From Pyxicephalus adspersus (Eukaryota; Chordata; Amphibia; Anura; Pyxicephalidae), in the NCBI RefSeq assembly GCF_032062135.1, contig NC_092863.1, positions 21,224,255 to 21,288,254 on the forward strand: a stretch of 64,000 nucleotides of DNA, given 5' to 3'. Below are positions 13,101-27,400 of the stretch, piece after piece. The position numbers and the translations under genes were made by a program. The notes below the pieces were generated by a model, which had not been told where the DNA came from, ran no database searches, and saw nothing but the letters and a program-made list of their open reading frames with translations. Position 1 is the stretch's first letter. Each line of letters opens with the position of its first letter.

Positions 13101-16100
13101 TATGTATGCACAAATAGACCAACAGCTCCTAGGTGAATACTGTTGTAACAGATGTGAGCAAGTCGCCTTTCTGGTGTCTCACATTGGAGAGCTGGAGAAG
13201 CGCATTACAACACTGAAATCAGTCGATCACCTTGAAAGGGGTCTCCCGGGCACTCAGCAGGTAGTTAATGGCTTAGATGTGGAGGGTGGAGAGGTTAATC
13301 TGGATGAACATGTAAGGAGTTGGGTTACTGTAGTTAGAGGGAGTGGTAAGGCTTTAAAGTAAAGATAACAGAGACTGGTAATCCAGGGAACATCCAATTG
13401 CCTCATGGAATCAGGAAGGAATTTTTTTTCCTCCCTTTGAAGCAAATTGTACCAGGGTTTTTTTGCCTTCCTCTGGACCAACTATGTCCATAGGGTTTTT
13501 TATCTGAGATATGTTTATTTCCCTAGTGATTGAACTTGATAGACCTATGTCTTTTTTTTCAACCTGACCTACTATGTAACTATATATGTAAATTACACTG
13601 TAACTGTAAAGCTACCAAAGTACTTTCCTGTATTAAAAGAGGAATAGACTGCAAAGATCGAGACATAATCCTGGCCTTGTATAAAGCATTGGTCAGACCT
13701 CATCTGAACTTAATAGTCCTGTTTAGGGCACCAGTTCACAAAAAGGATACTAAACTAAACAACTAAACTAATAATCTGAACTAAATCTATTAAGGGGGTA
13801 TATAATCACCCCATATAAATATATAAATGGGCCATATAGAAAACTCTGTTCTCAGATATTCACTTTAGAGTTGGACGGGGCCACTCAGTGTGTCTGGAGG
13901 AAAAGAACATTAATCTCTGGATAAGAAAGAGATGCTTCGCAGTAAGGTCTGTGAAAATGTGGAATATGCTCCCTCAGGAAGTAGTTTCAGCAAGTATTTT
14001 AGATTTTAAGAAAAAGCTGGGTGCTTTTCTAGAGGCACAAAAATTAACGGTATCAAAGTCTTAAATAAAGACAACAGACTGTTGATCCAGGAACATCTCA
14101 CAGGAAAATATCATATGGAAAAAGTCTTTCATGTCAAACATCCGACTTACTGACTACTTTAATACTCCCAAAGTGATTGTAGCATACTTGGCAAGGCTGA
14201 TTACCCTCAGCCAAAAATCTCTTATTGGCATGATGGTCTGTAGGTCACTGCTTCCTGTGTGATGACAATTGTATTCCAGTCCCTTTACAATTATTTGTTT
14301 GTAATTTTTTCCATACAACTTCTGACCATGATCTGATGAAGCAGACTATTTTCTGCTAAACACGTCATCATCTAAAGTGGTACTGTTAAATGGCCAAATC
14401 TTGACGTGGTTTGATTTGAAACCCTACAATTTGTGGATTGTAGTTTGAGATTTAGTGTAGTGTTCTATGATATATCTGGTATATCAAACATGTAAATAGC
14501 TGTATATACTTTGGTGATTTTGATATAGAGTAAATGTGTTGTGTCTTTTAAAACTTTAATGTGATTATGATAAATGGCAATGTTGGATGGTTAATATTTA
14601 CAATACAATAAAAACTTTTAACATATGATGTTGGTATCTATTAAAAAACCCCTATTAAAAATAATCTTTATATTTGTTAGGGGTTCTTTGCCGCGTCATT
14701 TAGTGTGCCATCCTGAGGCACTCCTTAATTCAGGTTATCTATGATATAAATGGATAGAAAGGGGCAAAGGGGTGTTGTCCAGGTAATTGATATATAACAA
14801 TGTGTAGAATTCAGAGACGGCACAAGAGTTTGCAGCATGGTGGTGGTATTTAGAAAGAGTTTGATATTAAGTACTATATAATGGGATCACCAGTAAGTAT
14901 ATACCAGGGACTTTTTTATGTCTGTTTCTTCAAGAGACCCTGCTTTGTCCCTAGGAGAGGAGTGTTACTATGTGCAGCTGTGTAGTATTATGCCCTTAGT
15001 CTGTGTTTTTTTTTCTTTGTGCCTGTCAAATTGAAAAAATGTGGAAATTCCAGGGTTTCTTCCGGGGACTGAAGGGTAAGGTCAGCACTGGTCTAAAAGA
15101 ATTTTGCCCTGCCTTGGGGTTGGATTAAGGTTCTTAATATGCTGGCCAAGTTTCCCTTTTAAATTGGTTCAAGGATACAATTAAAGCAGCCCCTTGTTCA
15201 TTATCATTATAGCCAGTAGTTTAGGGGACCAGTAAGCCTAATCTTGCCTTGTTTTTCCTTCTAGATGGAATGACCTTATAATCGGTTCAGTTATACTTGC
15301 CTAAAGTGGCTGCTTCTTTTTGAAGGACCTAGAAGATTATTGTACCAACATTTTACAATATTCTCAGAAATCCTATACCTTGCTCATTACTGTTGATGTC
15401 TCATCTGGTACTTGAAATTTTACAGGGAGCGTAAATGTTCAAGGCATTTTTGGTGCTGTCTAGTGGGCCCAGATAATGACTGCAATGAAAAAAGATAAGA
15501 TGGCTAAAATTAGCACAATTTCCATGATTTACAAAGAGGATGGTCCTTTGACCCTTTGCATCAAAGTACATTTAATTGTTTCTCTGCAAAATCAGGGCAA
15601 GGTAGATGGGCCCATCAATAAAACAAATCTTAAGGGTAACTACATTCTTCACAACACTCTTTCATTAGACCTTTTTGAATGGAGGTTCTGTCAACAAAAC
15701 CAAGTGTTTGGCAGGAAGTTTTAAAAGCATTTGTTTCACTTTAAGGTAGGCTGATTTTATATTTCTACCATCCTGAAAGCTAACCAGTTCCTGTGTTTTT
15801 GGGAATCTTCCACGATGGCACGCCTGTTTCCCACCTATTGGAGATTTAGTATTTATTTTTACTCATACGTGCACTGGTGGAGGTACTTTACTTTATCTAA
15901 ATTGAGGAATGAGGTGGCTGGGAGGCATTTTTAATTATTGCAAACAAAATAGGAAAGCACCAATTATCTTTCCCAGGTTCTGCTGTCTTGGAAGATTCTT
16001 AGAAACACCAGTAAATCTAGCTGTCTTTGCTGCCATTGATGCCAGAGCAGCTTTTGTTGACCACCCTTGACACATACTTGCATTTTGTAGAGACTACACA

Positions 16101-18426
16101 ATATGATCATAAAAAATGCAAATAATCAAATGTAAATCTGGCGAAATACACTCAATGGTAAAGTCCACAGATGTCTAAAAATGTGCAGCAAGTGTACTAA
16201 CCGCAGTACATTTTCTTACTAGCAGTAAAAAAAAAAAATACAAAGTCTGTTTGGCACAAACAAAACTTGGTAAATCCGATACCAATGGGTTTTCTTGAGT
16301 TCCTTTTCCTTCAAGCTTTGGGAAGTCAGTGAGCTCTCATCAGTCTACTTCTACAGTACAGGTGAAGACCTGGACCTATACTGGGTGAACAAGGATCCCT
16401 CCCTCCCAACTCTTCCTTGGCTGGCTCCAGGACTCCTAACACCAGCTTTTCAAAAAAGCCATCTATCTGGAAGAACTAACAGTTTCCTGGAGCCATAATT
16501 TTTACAAAACTCTTTTATCGTGGGTGCTATATACAGACCATTTAAGACCTTCCCCTTGGGATGGGGATGGGATACCCTGTTGTAAAATTCTTTGAGCAGG
16601 GTGCCTGTGGATAGACAAAAAGGCACCACTGTTCTGGTAGTAACAAAAAAAAAAAATCTGTGGGATTTGGAAATTTTTCCTGTAAATTCATTAGGACTTT
16701 TCAGCCAAACTTGCCATGATCACTTTGTTTACGTGTCTGCATCAGTGTTTCTAAACCTTTTTAATGTTGCGGAACCCTTGAGGAACCTCTGCTATATTTA
16801 CTGCATTCACAGCTAACAGTATATTATTTGGTGGACATTGGGAAAAATACCTTCTATTTTGATGGCCACCCTTTTAAAAAAGCCATAAATATCACTGTTG
16901 GCTGTTAAACTGAGCTGAGATGCACACATTGCTCATTGCTTAAGGAACCCCTTTGGGGGTACCTGAGGATGTCATGGATCCCTGGTTGAGAAACACTGGT
17001 CTTTATATTTGATTACAGAAAGCCTAAATCATTTTTTCAGCCACTGTCTTTCAATACCCTTACCCAGTGCTACCATATGTCACCCTTTTTACTGCACTGG
17101 ATGGATTGGTTTCCTGTGGTTTTGACTTGGCTGGTTTTTAAATTACTGTCTTTTACTCTGCATGTGTGGCTCTGTATTCTGCATTTAGTGGACGCTGGGT
17201 CGGCCGCGGGCCTTTCTCCAGAGACCATCTTTTGCGCACCAAGTCCTATGGGACTAATTGTTTAAATTTCCATGAATAATCCAATTATTATTAGTAACAT
17301 TGTTACAACCACCAATGGCATAAAAGGTTTGTAAGAGATGGATATATCAATATCTAAGATCTACAATTACTGCCTAAATCAGCTTACTCAAAAACAAGTT
17401 GCTCCATAATTAGACACAAATTGGAAAAAACAAATAATTCCACCTAGTAACAGCATAGCATAATTTGAAGATGAAAACTTTTTTCCCATTTACTAAAGAA
17501 TGGTAGCCAGGCACACCACCCAGCACCTTTCAGTAACCACCCAGCTGTTTTTAGGTGGTTACTAAAGACTTGGGTCACTATACAGGGGCTGACACCCACC
17601 TATAGTTTCTTTCCACGTGAAAAAAAAATTGTGTGTTACAAACTGTAATGTATAAATAGTATAAATGATCTAACGAGGTAGTTTAGAAGATTGTTACTTT
17701 ACCTCCTAAAAACCTGTCCAACAAAATCCAGTCTCTCAGGGGTCCCGTATGAAAATAGGCTCTGACCACTGATGTCACAATTTTCAATTTCCTGCCTGGT
17801 AGCAGCGTTCCACGTGGAGCTTAAGGCTCCACCTCTCATCTAAGGGAATTGATGTCAGAAGGGCAGAGAACTAAGTCCAGCACGGTTGAACCGAGGTGCC
17901 CAATGTAGCACAGCATCTCCAGACAGATGGAGGCCATGTTTCCATTTGTTAGAGATAAATTACCCCGCACCATATAGGCTTTGCACTCCAGAGAATATGA
18001 GGAAAAGCATCTAGGCAGACACAAAGGTTTTCTTTTAATAATTATTTTTAAATACAAATAATTCAACTAATATAATGAAAAAATACATCTTGGAATATGT
18101 ATAAATGTCTATCTTCACATGCTTCATATATACAACATACAAAACATGTTTGAATAGAAGTATTGGTTACACCCCAATAGTAAAAAAACAAAAAAAAAAC
18201 ACAGAACTTTAAATTTCAATATGGCTTTGAACCCTGGATATTGTGTAGAATTTAATTCAAGTATCAATTTGAATTCCCTTTTCAAAAAGTTCTTTATCAA
18301 AATTGCCTCCTCTTGAATTTGGGTATAGACGATCCAGTGCAATAAATATAAAGTCATCTGTTTTGTAGCTTAAGGGGGTGACTTTTGTACCGGTTGTGGA
18401 CAGTGTGTGTGTGTGTGTGTGTGTAT

Positions 18427-18464
<38 letters not shown>

Positions 18465-21400
18465 CATATTGATTGAGTGTTAAATTGAACAATTTTCTCA
18501 ATTCGGAGATACTGGGAACAAAAAAAGCTATTTTTTTTATGAAAACAGGATGTGCACTTTTTGCTGATAAGATGGTATTACCCGCAGAATTCATAATCTA
18601 AATATCCAAAAGGATATTTGTTTCCAAGTATATTGTAGTGTTAATTTTGAATTGAATGGATTGCCTTGTAATTTCTCAACAAACTCCAAAAATACTTTTC
18701 CGTACCAGTCCATACGAGAAATACATTATTGATGTATCTGTGCCTTATTAATACATGACAGCGATGCATCAAGAGGTTCTCGCTTGCAAATAGGCTCCTT
18801 TCCCAGCAACCCAGGTACAGGTTGACCTAAGTTGGCATACTTGGTCCCCATAGCCACTTCCTGTACCTAGAGGTAAACTCTGTTTTGTTTGTTAGTTTTT
18901 TTTTTTATCCCTATGGCCGTTGATTTTTTATAAAAAAAAAAGGTGCAATCGCCTAGGCGATTGAGAATGAATGGGAGCCCAGAGCCTCCCAGGATACCTA
19001 CATCATGTATCCCGTGAGGCTCTTGGATGCTCCTTTTCCTGTGAGGAGAAAAATTTTCCGAACTCACGCATGCACAGTGAGATGGAAAAGTTTTTTTCCC
19101 CAACCTATGTCACCTGATCTCGTGCCTGGGTCGGGTGACAGAGGAAGTAGAACCACGATGAAGAGGTGAAGATGGTGGCGCTGGGAAGGCCATCCCGAAG
19201 ATGGATACCGGGATGACACGGTACCCAATGGAAGACAGCTCCGGACCAATCGACTGCACTGCAGGATTGAAAGTAAGTGGATTTCTTTTTGTTTTAGGCA
19301 TTTTTGAGTTTAGTTCCTTTAACTTCTTACGTAAAATACTCTGCCTAGGTATCTCAAGGTGCGTACACACTTCCAATTTTTATCGTTCCAATCGAACGAC
19401 GAACGATCGATTGGGCAAAAAATCGTTCGTAAAAAAGTAACCAACGACGCCGACGAACGAGGAAAGTCGCTGGAAACGAACGACCGGACCGGCGGATCGG
19501 ATTGGACGACGATCGTTGAACATCGTTCGTGTGTACGGTCGTTCGTTGATCGTCCATGTTCAGAGCATGCGTGATGAACGAACGTCCGTTCACTTTCCTG
19601 TCGTGCACATAGTTCCTCTATCGCTTAAACGATCGTATCTCTTGTGTGTACAATATCTGCGGACGATCGTGTCGTTACCTCTATGTGCAGTATCGGTGCT
19701 ATACGATCGTTCATATATATCGTGCAGGAACGTTCGTCGTTCGTTTTCCGACGATAATAATTGGAAGTGTGTACGTAGCTTCAGTCAGAGGACAGGATAA
19801 TGGGTATAATAATTTCTCAAAGAACCATATTATCAGTGTGAATAAATACAATACAATAAATACCCTTTGAAAAAACAATATTAAGCACAATAAATTGCAC
19901 AAAACCCGTAACAATTAAACAATTATAAAGTAGGTGCTCTGTCGGTTTGTACCTAAAAATTGTACTGTTGGCATAACAACAGATAACGGAGTGTGCTGGT
20001 CCTCTTTCTGTATGAAATTCAAGGCTTTCTGTCAGGCCAAGTAATACGTAAGACCCCAACATGCGGGAACAAAAGGCTTTCTTGAGCATTTGCTGCGGAG
20101 AAATTCTGAAAAGTTAAAACCTACCTCACTTTACCTCACCGACTCTCACCTCCATCTGCCTGCTGTAGGCTGCTAGTACTGTGTCCTTATCCATCCTGTG
20201 AAAGAATTTTGCGATCACCAGCCTTGGTCTTTGACTTGATGGTAGACGGTCAGGCCCAATTCTGTGCACTCAAAGGCTCAAACAGTGAGAGGGGGAAGGT
20301 TTAGACTTAACATGGGATCAACTGAAAAATTTTTTTTTTTTGTAAGTCTTGACCTTCGTATTCCTCGGGAATACCTATGAAGCCCAGATTTTACCTTCCG
20401 TTACTGATCTTCCGAATTTTCCAATTTTTCCTCCATATATGCCATTTGATTGGTCTTTAGGTTAAATTTTCCTTGAGCTTCAAAAAGTTGATCCTCTACA
20501 TCGCTAACACCTTGTTCCAACTCAACAATTTGAACTCGTAGTGTTGGAGGATATGTTGGCGACAATGGTTTCAAAGGCATGTCGCGGCGAATCAAATTTT
20601 TGATCAAAGTAGGGCATAAGTAGGTCTGCAACTTCTTTGGCCATGGATCCCTGGGGTAGGATGGGGTCTGCTGATGTAGACAAATCACTAGATGTTTACT
20701 GTGACGTTGACAAAGGCAGCAATTCTGGTGATTTAGGAGACCGGATTGGCGATGACAGCCCTGATTTTTGTTGTCACTAATACCCAGTTCCCTCTCAATA
20801 AAGATTTCTCTCTCAGGACTCTGGGGAGGTACCAAAGTCTAGGATAACACTGGATACAATGTTGCGAGCGGGAGCTGTGCAGTGTTTCAGCCACCTTGTT
20901 CAGCGCTGCCCCCGAAAGTTCTCAATAGCTTGGCATCACTTGTGTGTTCACGTGTCTTCTAATTTTAACAATACTCACAGGTAACTTTAGACCTCCTGTG
21001 ATCCTTCTGGAACTGATTATTGGCTGAGTCTTTGTCATTTTGGCTATTATATCCTTTTAAATTGTAGTTTTCTGTTTTTTTAATGTCTTTGAGGTTTTGG
21101 TTGCCACTTTATATGTTTTCCCAATTCTATTTAACTTTTTAATCAAGGTACGCTGTTCTTCTGAACAATGTCTGGAACCCATTTTAACCGGATATCAGAG
21201 AGAAATGCTTCCTTGAATAAGGGCCATAATTGACACATTTTTTTCACCAAATTAACTACCTCACTAGTTTAACACCACACTAATATTTAAAAAAAAAAAA
21301 AACTGATATTCTCTTTTCTGCTTTCAAGGAATAACACAAATTTGATATATTTTTCCTAATGTTTCAATTTGTAATAGAGCGGGCAGTGGTATAATAGCTT

Positions 21401-24400
21401 TTATTTCCATACACACAAATGCATTGGGCATTTGTGTGAATAGAAAATAAAAGCTGTTTTAAGGATTTTGGCGTTCTACTTTTTTTTAAAACACACTGCT
21501 ATTGCTAGCTATTCTAAACACAACTGTAGGTTACTTAAGTGTCTATGTAAAAATCAAAATATGGTGACAGGAGAATTTGACTAAAAGAAGAAACATTTAA
21601 TGTTTTGGTCAATTTTGAGCCTTTCACACAGTTATCAGCATACTTGTTTCAGTTTTTTTCAAGTAGTATTTAGAATTATTTAAGCAATGGCAGCTTACAT
21701 ATTCTTTCAGCGGTAGGTCTTTAGGCCTGCTGTACCCATTTACAGAGCAAAGTGAAAACTTGTGGTACAGCCAGTGCTGGTAGGGGATGTAGAATTAGAT
21801 GAAGAACCAATTCTGTTGTGCAAGAAATAAAATAAATAGATGCATTAATAAAAATAAAAGGGTTATGGGCCAGGGCAATTTTCCTGGCAACCCAAACATA
21901 CGTGCAGCATCAGAAAGTATTCAGACCCCCTTCAATTTTTCTATTTTGTTATGTGGCAGCCTTAAAAAAGGAATTTAAGACATCTTAGTTCATTTTTTTC
22001 TTTAATATATATCTACTTTTTTACATTTTTATCAGTATTTAGACCTTCTGCAACAATTCTTGAAATTTGGCACAGGCCCCTCCAGTGGTGTGCCACCTGT
22101 AATAAATGAATTTGATTGGACATGATTTGGAGAGGAACACACTTCTTTTTAAGGTCTCATAGCTGAAAATGCATATTGGAGCACAAACCGGAATCTGGGG
22201 AAGGCTGCAAATATATTTCAGCTTCACTGAAAGTTTTAAGTACAAAGTAAAAGGTTTGAATATTTGTTTAAATGTTAAATGTTTTATCTTTTTTAACAAA
22301 TATTGCAAATTGTCTAAAATTTTTTTATGGTTTATGTTTGTCATTAAGGGCAGGGGGTGTAGATTAATAGGAGACGAAAAGAATTTGAACAATTGTAGTA
22401 TAAGGCTGCAACATAACAAAATTGAAAAAAATGAAGGGGGTCTGTGTACTTTCTGAAGCCACAACACACACATATGCATACCCTAAGACTGAATTTTAAA
22501 TTGGCCTAAAAAACTGTCCCATATGCAAAACCAGAGGTTGTCTAGCACCATGTATTGAATCACAGAAATGATCCTGCAAACCTATGTAACGGAACCTTTT
22601 CTTGTGCACTTGATCTACAGTTCTGTTTTCCATTAAGGTGGACCTAAACTCTAACATCATACCTAATATTTATTCTCACTTTCTTGGACTGGAATGTTAG
22701 TTGTCACCTTAATCTGCATTATCATCCTTATCCAAGATGTTATCCTAATCCGAGTTGTCACCCCCATTTTTTGTAGCTCAGTGACCCCAATAAAAAACCT
22801 TCCATTCAGATGTGAAGCCTCCCTGCTAAGGAGCTGAGCCAACACCCCTCCTGCATCTGACACAAGCAGACCTTGGTGCTGGAGAGTAAGCGCAAACATC
22901 ACATGACAGGAAAAAAGAGGGAAAAAATGCATTAAACTGGATGGTCCCACTCCCATTGCTTTGATTGGTCAACAAGTTAAGTGCTTTTCCCCCCCCCTCT
23001 TTGACTGATGGGGGAGGGGTCAGAGCAATTTTTTGACAGTTTATGGTGTTGAGAAGCTTTAAACAAAAGTAAATCCCCAGACAGATCATATTACCTTAGG
23101 TTTACATAATCCATAAACCCAAGTTGAAAGTGTGAGTTTAGGTCTGCTTTAAGTACACCTGTGGCTTGCATCATCTGTTCATGTCTGTTGGCACCCATGC
23201 CATCTTGATCTGTGTTCTCTCTCTTTCTCACACTCTCCTCTCTCTTTTCTCACTTGCTTTTTTTTGTGCTGTATTGCAGACCTTTTTTGCCATGTGCTAA
23301 TTTACCATGTGGGTGTGTATAGTTTCTTCACCAAAGCTCAAGCCTTAGATAAAACTTTGTTTTTGCCTGGAGTTTTGGTGGATTCTTAGACTCTTTGTTG
23401 TTGGATGAGAGTTCTCCAGGGTTTTTCCCTCCCTAATGTGAAGGTTCTCAGTGTGCTGTCCTGCTAAACATTTTGGTAAAATCAAAGTTGAACTTGGTAA
23501 CTATATTTCCAGTAGCCTTACAGAACAGGAGGTTACCTGCCCTAGTCTTTTATTTATTTTTTCCTGTTGTATGTTTTTTTAACAGATCACGTCCCTCTTT
23601 CTTACCAGTATACCAGAGGCACTTTCCTTTTAAAGTGCTTAGTGATATATTTTCTGTTGGATACGTGCAAGTTTCATTTATGTGTTGTCCTTTAAGAATA
23701 TTGAAAGTAGTTAACACTAAATCTAACTGATTTTGACTTGCAAGATATTAAAGGTATGGTACATAGACTACAGCTGGGTAAATGCTACTGACAGCCTGGT
23801 AAAATGTACGGCTAATACAGATTGTGGCAAAAACTACCATTTTTTTCTTTTCTTGCTTTAACTAAAGGGGCATACGGGTTCTAAAAGATCAATGTGAAAG
23901 CTCTCTGACTAACGATTTTCCACAATGATTATAGTATGAACAAGCACATTTGTCCTTATGCAGCAGGGTGGGAGAGCATGCAGGTTTTGTCTCAGTAAGA
24001 CAAAAGTTGGATGCAAAAATTGTAGGTTCCCTAAATCCCAGACATGCAAATATTGATCTGTCCCCGTTTGAGAACTCACCTTCTGCACTTTGTTAGTACA
24101 TAGGCTCGCGAGTTGCATTGGGAAGGCTTGTGCTAAGTTCTAAGTAATCTGTGAGTAGGGTGAAATGGCAACGTAACATGAAGTGGCTGCTTATGCATTA
24201 CTTGTGTCAGTTTGTCACTTCAGTTTTATTTCAGGGGATAGCATTTTCATCATTTTGTAGATTCTGGTTAATAGCCTCATTAATTATAACAAGAACCACA
24301 GGGTTTAAAAAGATTTGGGAAGTCTCTGTGAGATTACTGGTTGTTTCTCAATATAAACCATATGGCAATGCATTGTTCCCCCAGAATTTTTTTTTCAGCC

Positions 24401-27400
24401 AGGTGGAGGGAAGCTGTAGCCACGTGGTCAAAAAGGGGGTGTGGCAAAACACAGCAAATTTAGTGCTCCCAGTTGTTTATGCCATTGGTATTCAGTAACC
24501 TCATATTGTTTGTGTTCTACCTTCTCCCTGCCCCGTTAGTATATCACATTTTTCCATTATATGTATTTTGCCACAACTGTCCAATGCCGTGTATTGTGAC
24601 CCCACTTTCTAGTGTTCTAAGTTGAGGTTGGGGGGGCACTCACTGCGGGGCTCATCTTCAACGTTGAAATGCCCAGTCTTGGAACAAGATATCCAGGTTT
24701 TGACAGTGCGATAGGAAGGACACTTCTCCAGTGTTTGTGACATCTCAGTGTAAATGTCCTTTGCTGACTTTCCTTGGAGAAACAAAAAACTTCATGACGG
24801 CCCGTAACTCCAACGACGTGACACTTGATTGTGCCTCTGCCATCACAGCTTCTCACTAAAAGAAAAAACAGTTTTAAGAATCGTGAAGATCTGATATTTG
24901 CACAGTTACATACTAAGATGTTGGGCTGTCATATGCCCCCACACTCATTTTTTTTATCTCATTTGGAAGGGGGCAAAGCCAGGAACTTCTCAGCACCCCC
25001 TCGTATTTACTTAAAGTGAACTTTTGTGAAAACATTTTTTTTCACTTGTTTCACAAAACGAACCCAGCGGGCTTATGGTGGCTCAGCTTCCACCTTTTCT
25101 CTGATGCTCACTGTTACGTCCAGTGCCTCCTTGCACTGCGCATGCATGAGATTAAACACTTTTTTTCCTTTTTTTTTTTTTTACATTATAATAAAGCCTC
25201 TGAAGATGCCTGCACAGAAGTAGCAGCCCAGAGCCTCTTGGGGTATGTGACACAATTATCCCAGGAGGCTGCGGCTTTCCCCTTCGGTTTTTACCGAAAT
25301 GGAAGTAAATACTGAAGGGGAGAGGTCCTCCCAAAAAAGCGTAAAAACAAAAAAAACACATTTTTCCATTATATAATGTTAAAAATGTGGTGATGCTTTA
25401 ATATCATCATGCATGTGATATCAGATGGGAACAAGACAGCCAGTGTCCACGTCTCATCACTGCCAAAAAAAAAAAAAAAAAAAAAAAGGCTGTGAAGTTT
25501 ATTCACAGTGTTGTAATGTTATTGGCAGCGCAGTGTGATATCTATGTGTAAAAGCTGCATGTCATATTCTGCAGCCTAACAACTTGCTGTGTTTAAACCT
25601 TCAGATCTCCTAAACCGTTGGTTGTATTGACTTGAAATTTTTAAGGTGGATGTGGAGGCATAGGAAACTGAAACTGTAGGTTCAAGTGGGGGACACTTGT
25701 GGCTAAACCTTTCTAAAATTTCATTACTGTGGCATTATGAGAACATAAATCCCTACCTATCAAAATGGGCTGCCTGCTTTGTTACACATATCTGTCTGCA
25801 TCTCTACCTCAAACCCCACTTTCTCCAGAATGAAGAGGTGCATGGAAACAAAAATAGAGATGGAAGTGGGAGACAACTGTACCTATCACCTCCCAAACTT
25901 TCATCACCATGGCATCATTACAACAAAAAAAAAAAACTGCCCATCAAAATGCACTTTCTTGTTACACATGACTGTACCCTTCCAATACCTGAACCCCATT
26001 AAATTTTAGTGGGCAAAGTTTGTTCTAATGATAACCTAGTGATGAAGTTTTAGGGGATGTTAGCCACAGATGTTCCCCACTTGTACCTACTTTTTTGGTT
26101 TCTTACACTTCCCCATTCCAGGAAAATTGTTCAAAATGTTAGAAGTGGACAGGAATGTAACCGGACAGGGAAGCCCATTTTTATGGGCTGAGTTTTTTAT
26201 GTTCCAATGATGCTATAGTAATGAAATTGTAAGGGGAGAATGTGTCCCCCACTTGCACCTATATTTCCAGTGTTGTACCCCCTACCTCTTCTAAATCGGG
26301 GTTCTTCTAAAAGAAGAGAAGCAGACAGGGTAGTTTTATAGGTAAAGATTTGTGACAGGTATATATTTAGTGGCCCAACCCCAATGCTCCTTGCTATGTA
26401 AGTGGCCCCGGGTCCCCAGTTTGGATTTTCAATTTAGGACTCCTAGTTGCACTTTTCTCTGAAACAGCAACCCCAAAATTCAATTTTCCTAATTTTTTTC
26501 ATTAGTGACCCCCATACTTTAAAATTCTTTAAAGCTGGAGGAAACTGTGGCAACTAATATCTATGAGGTTCCCCTGTGCACCCTAAAATTTTCCAAGTCA
26601 TTGCGACATACAGTTTAGGAGATATGAAAGTTTGTACATGGAGAGCTGTGAAGATGCAGAATGACATGCAGACTTCACACACAGCTCTCACAGCAGTTAC
26701 ATCATTACACATGCCCACTCGGGTGGATACATTTTAGAAGCAGCTTTTTTTCTTTTTTTTTAAAAAACAGAAATCCCAGCTCGTGCTATCAGATGGGGGC
26801 AGAGCTGCTTGTGTCTCACTCTCATGGCTGAACTGTGTGCTGAGCTACCCGCCCACCTCTCACCAGCAGCAGCAATTCTCTGGATGACAGCTCAGCACAG
26901 AGCAGCCTCAGAGATCCATGCAGAGGATTAGAGCTGCCGAGGTGAGGTGGGCGGGGAAGGTACGGCAGCCGAGCGGAGCAACCGGCTAAAACCTTCTGGG
27001 GTCTGGGGGGGTCATAGAAAACTTGGTGTAGTAAGCCTTTAAGCAGAAATTATTATAGAGAAAAATTGAATATATCAATATTAAATATCAATTAGTATAT
27101 CTGAGATTTGAGAGTCTTTCAAATGCTGCAAAAGCTGTTGGCTAGCAGATCACCCTGTGTTGCTTATATTTGGCAATATGTTCTTCCAAAGTCACAAAAA
27201 TGTTAAGGAAACATGACTAATGTAGGTAATGTTCTTTAGATCCTAAGGGATGTAAAGGGGGGCATTCATCCACATTTGAGCATTTAGGCTGTGTGGATTT
27301 GTGCTTTTAGGTTTCCATGTCAGATGTCTACACACGTGTGCGTTCAGAAGCCAAACTATTTTGAAAGCATACTTTTTTGTCTAGGCCAAGAATTCTGGAT

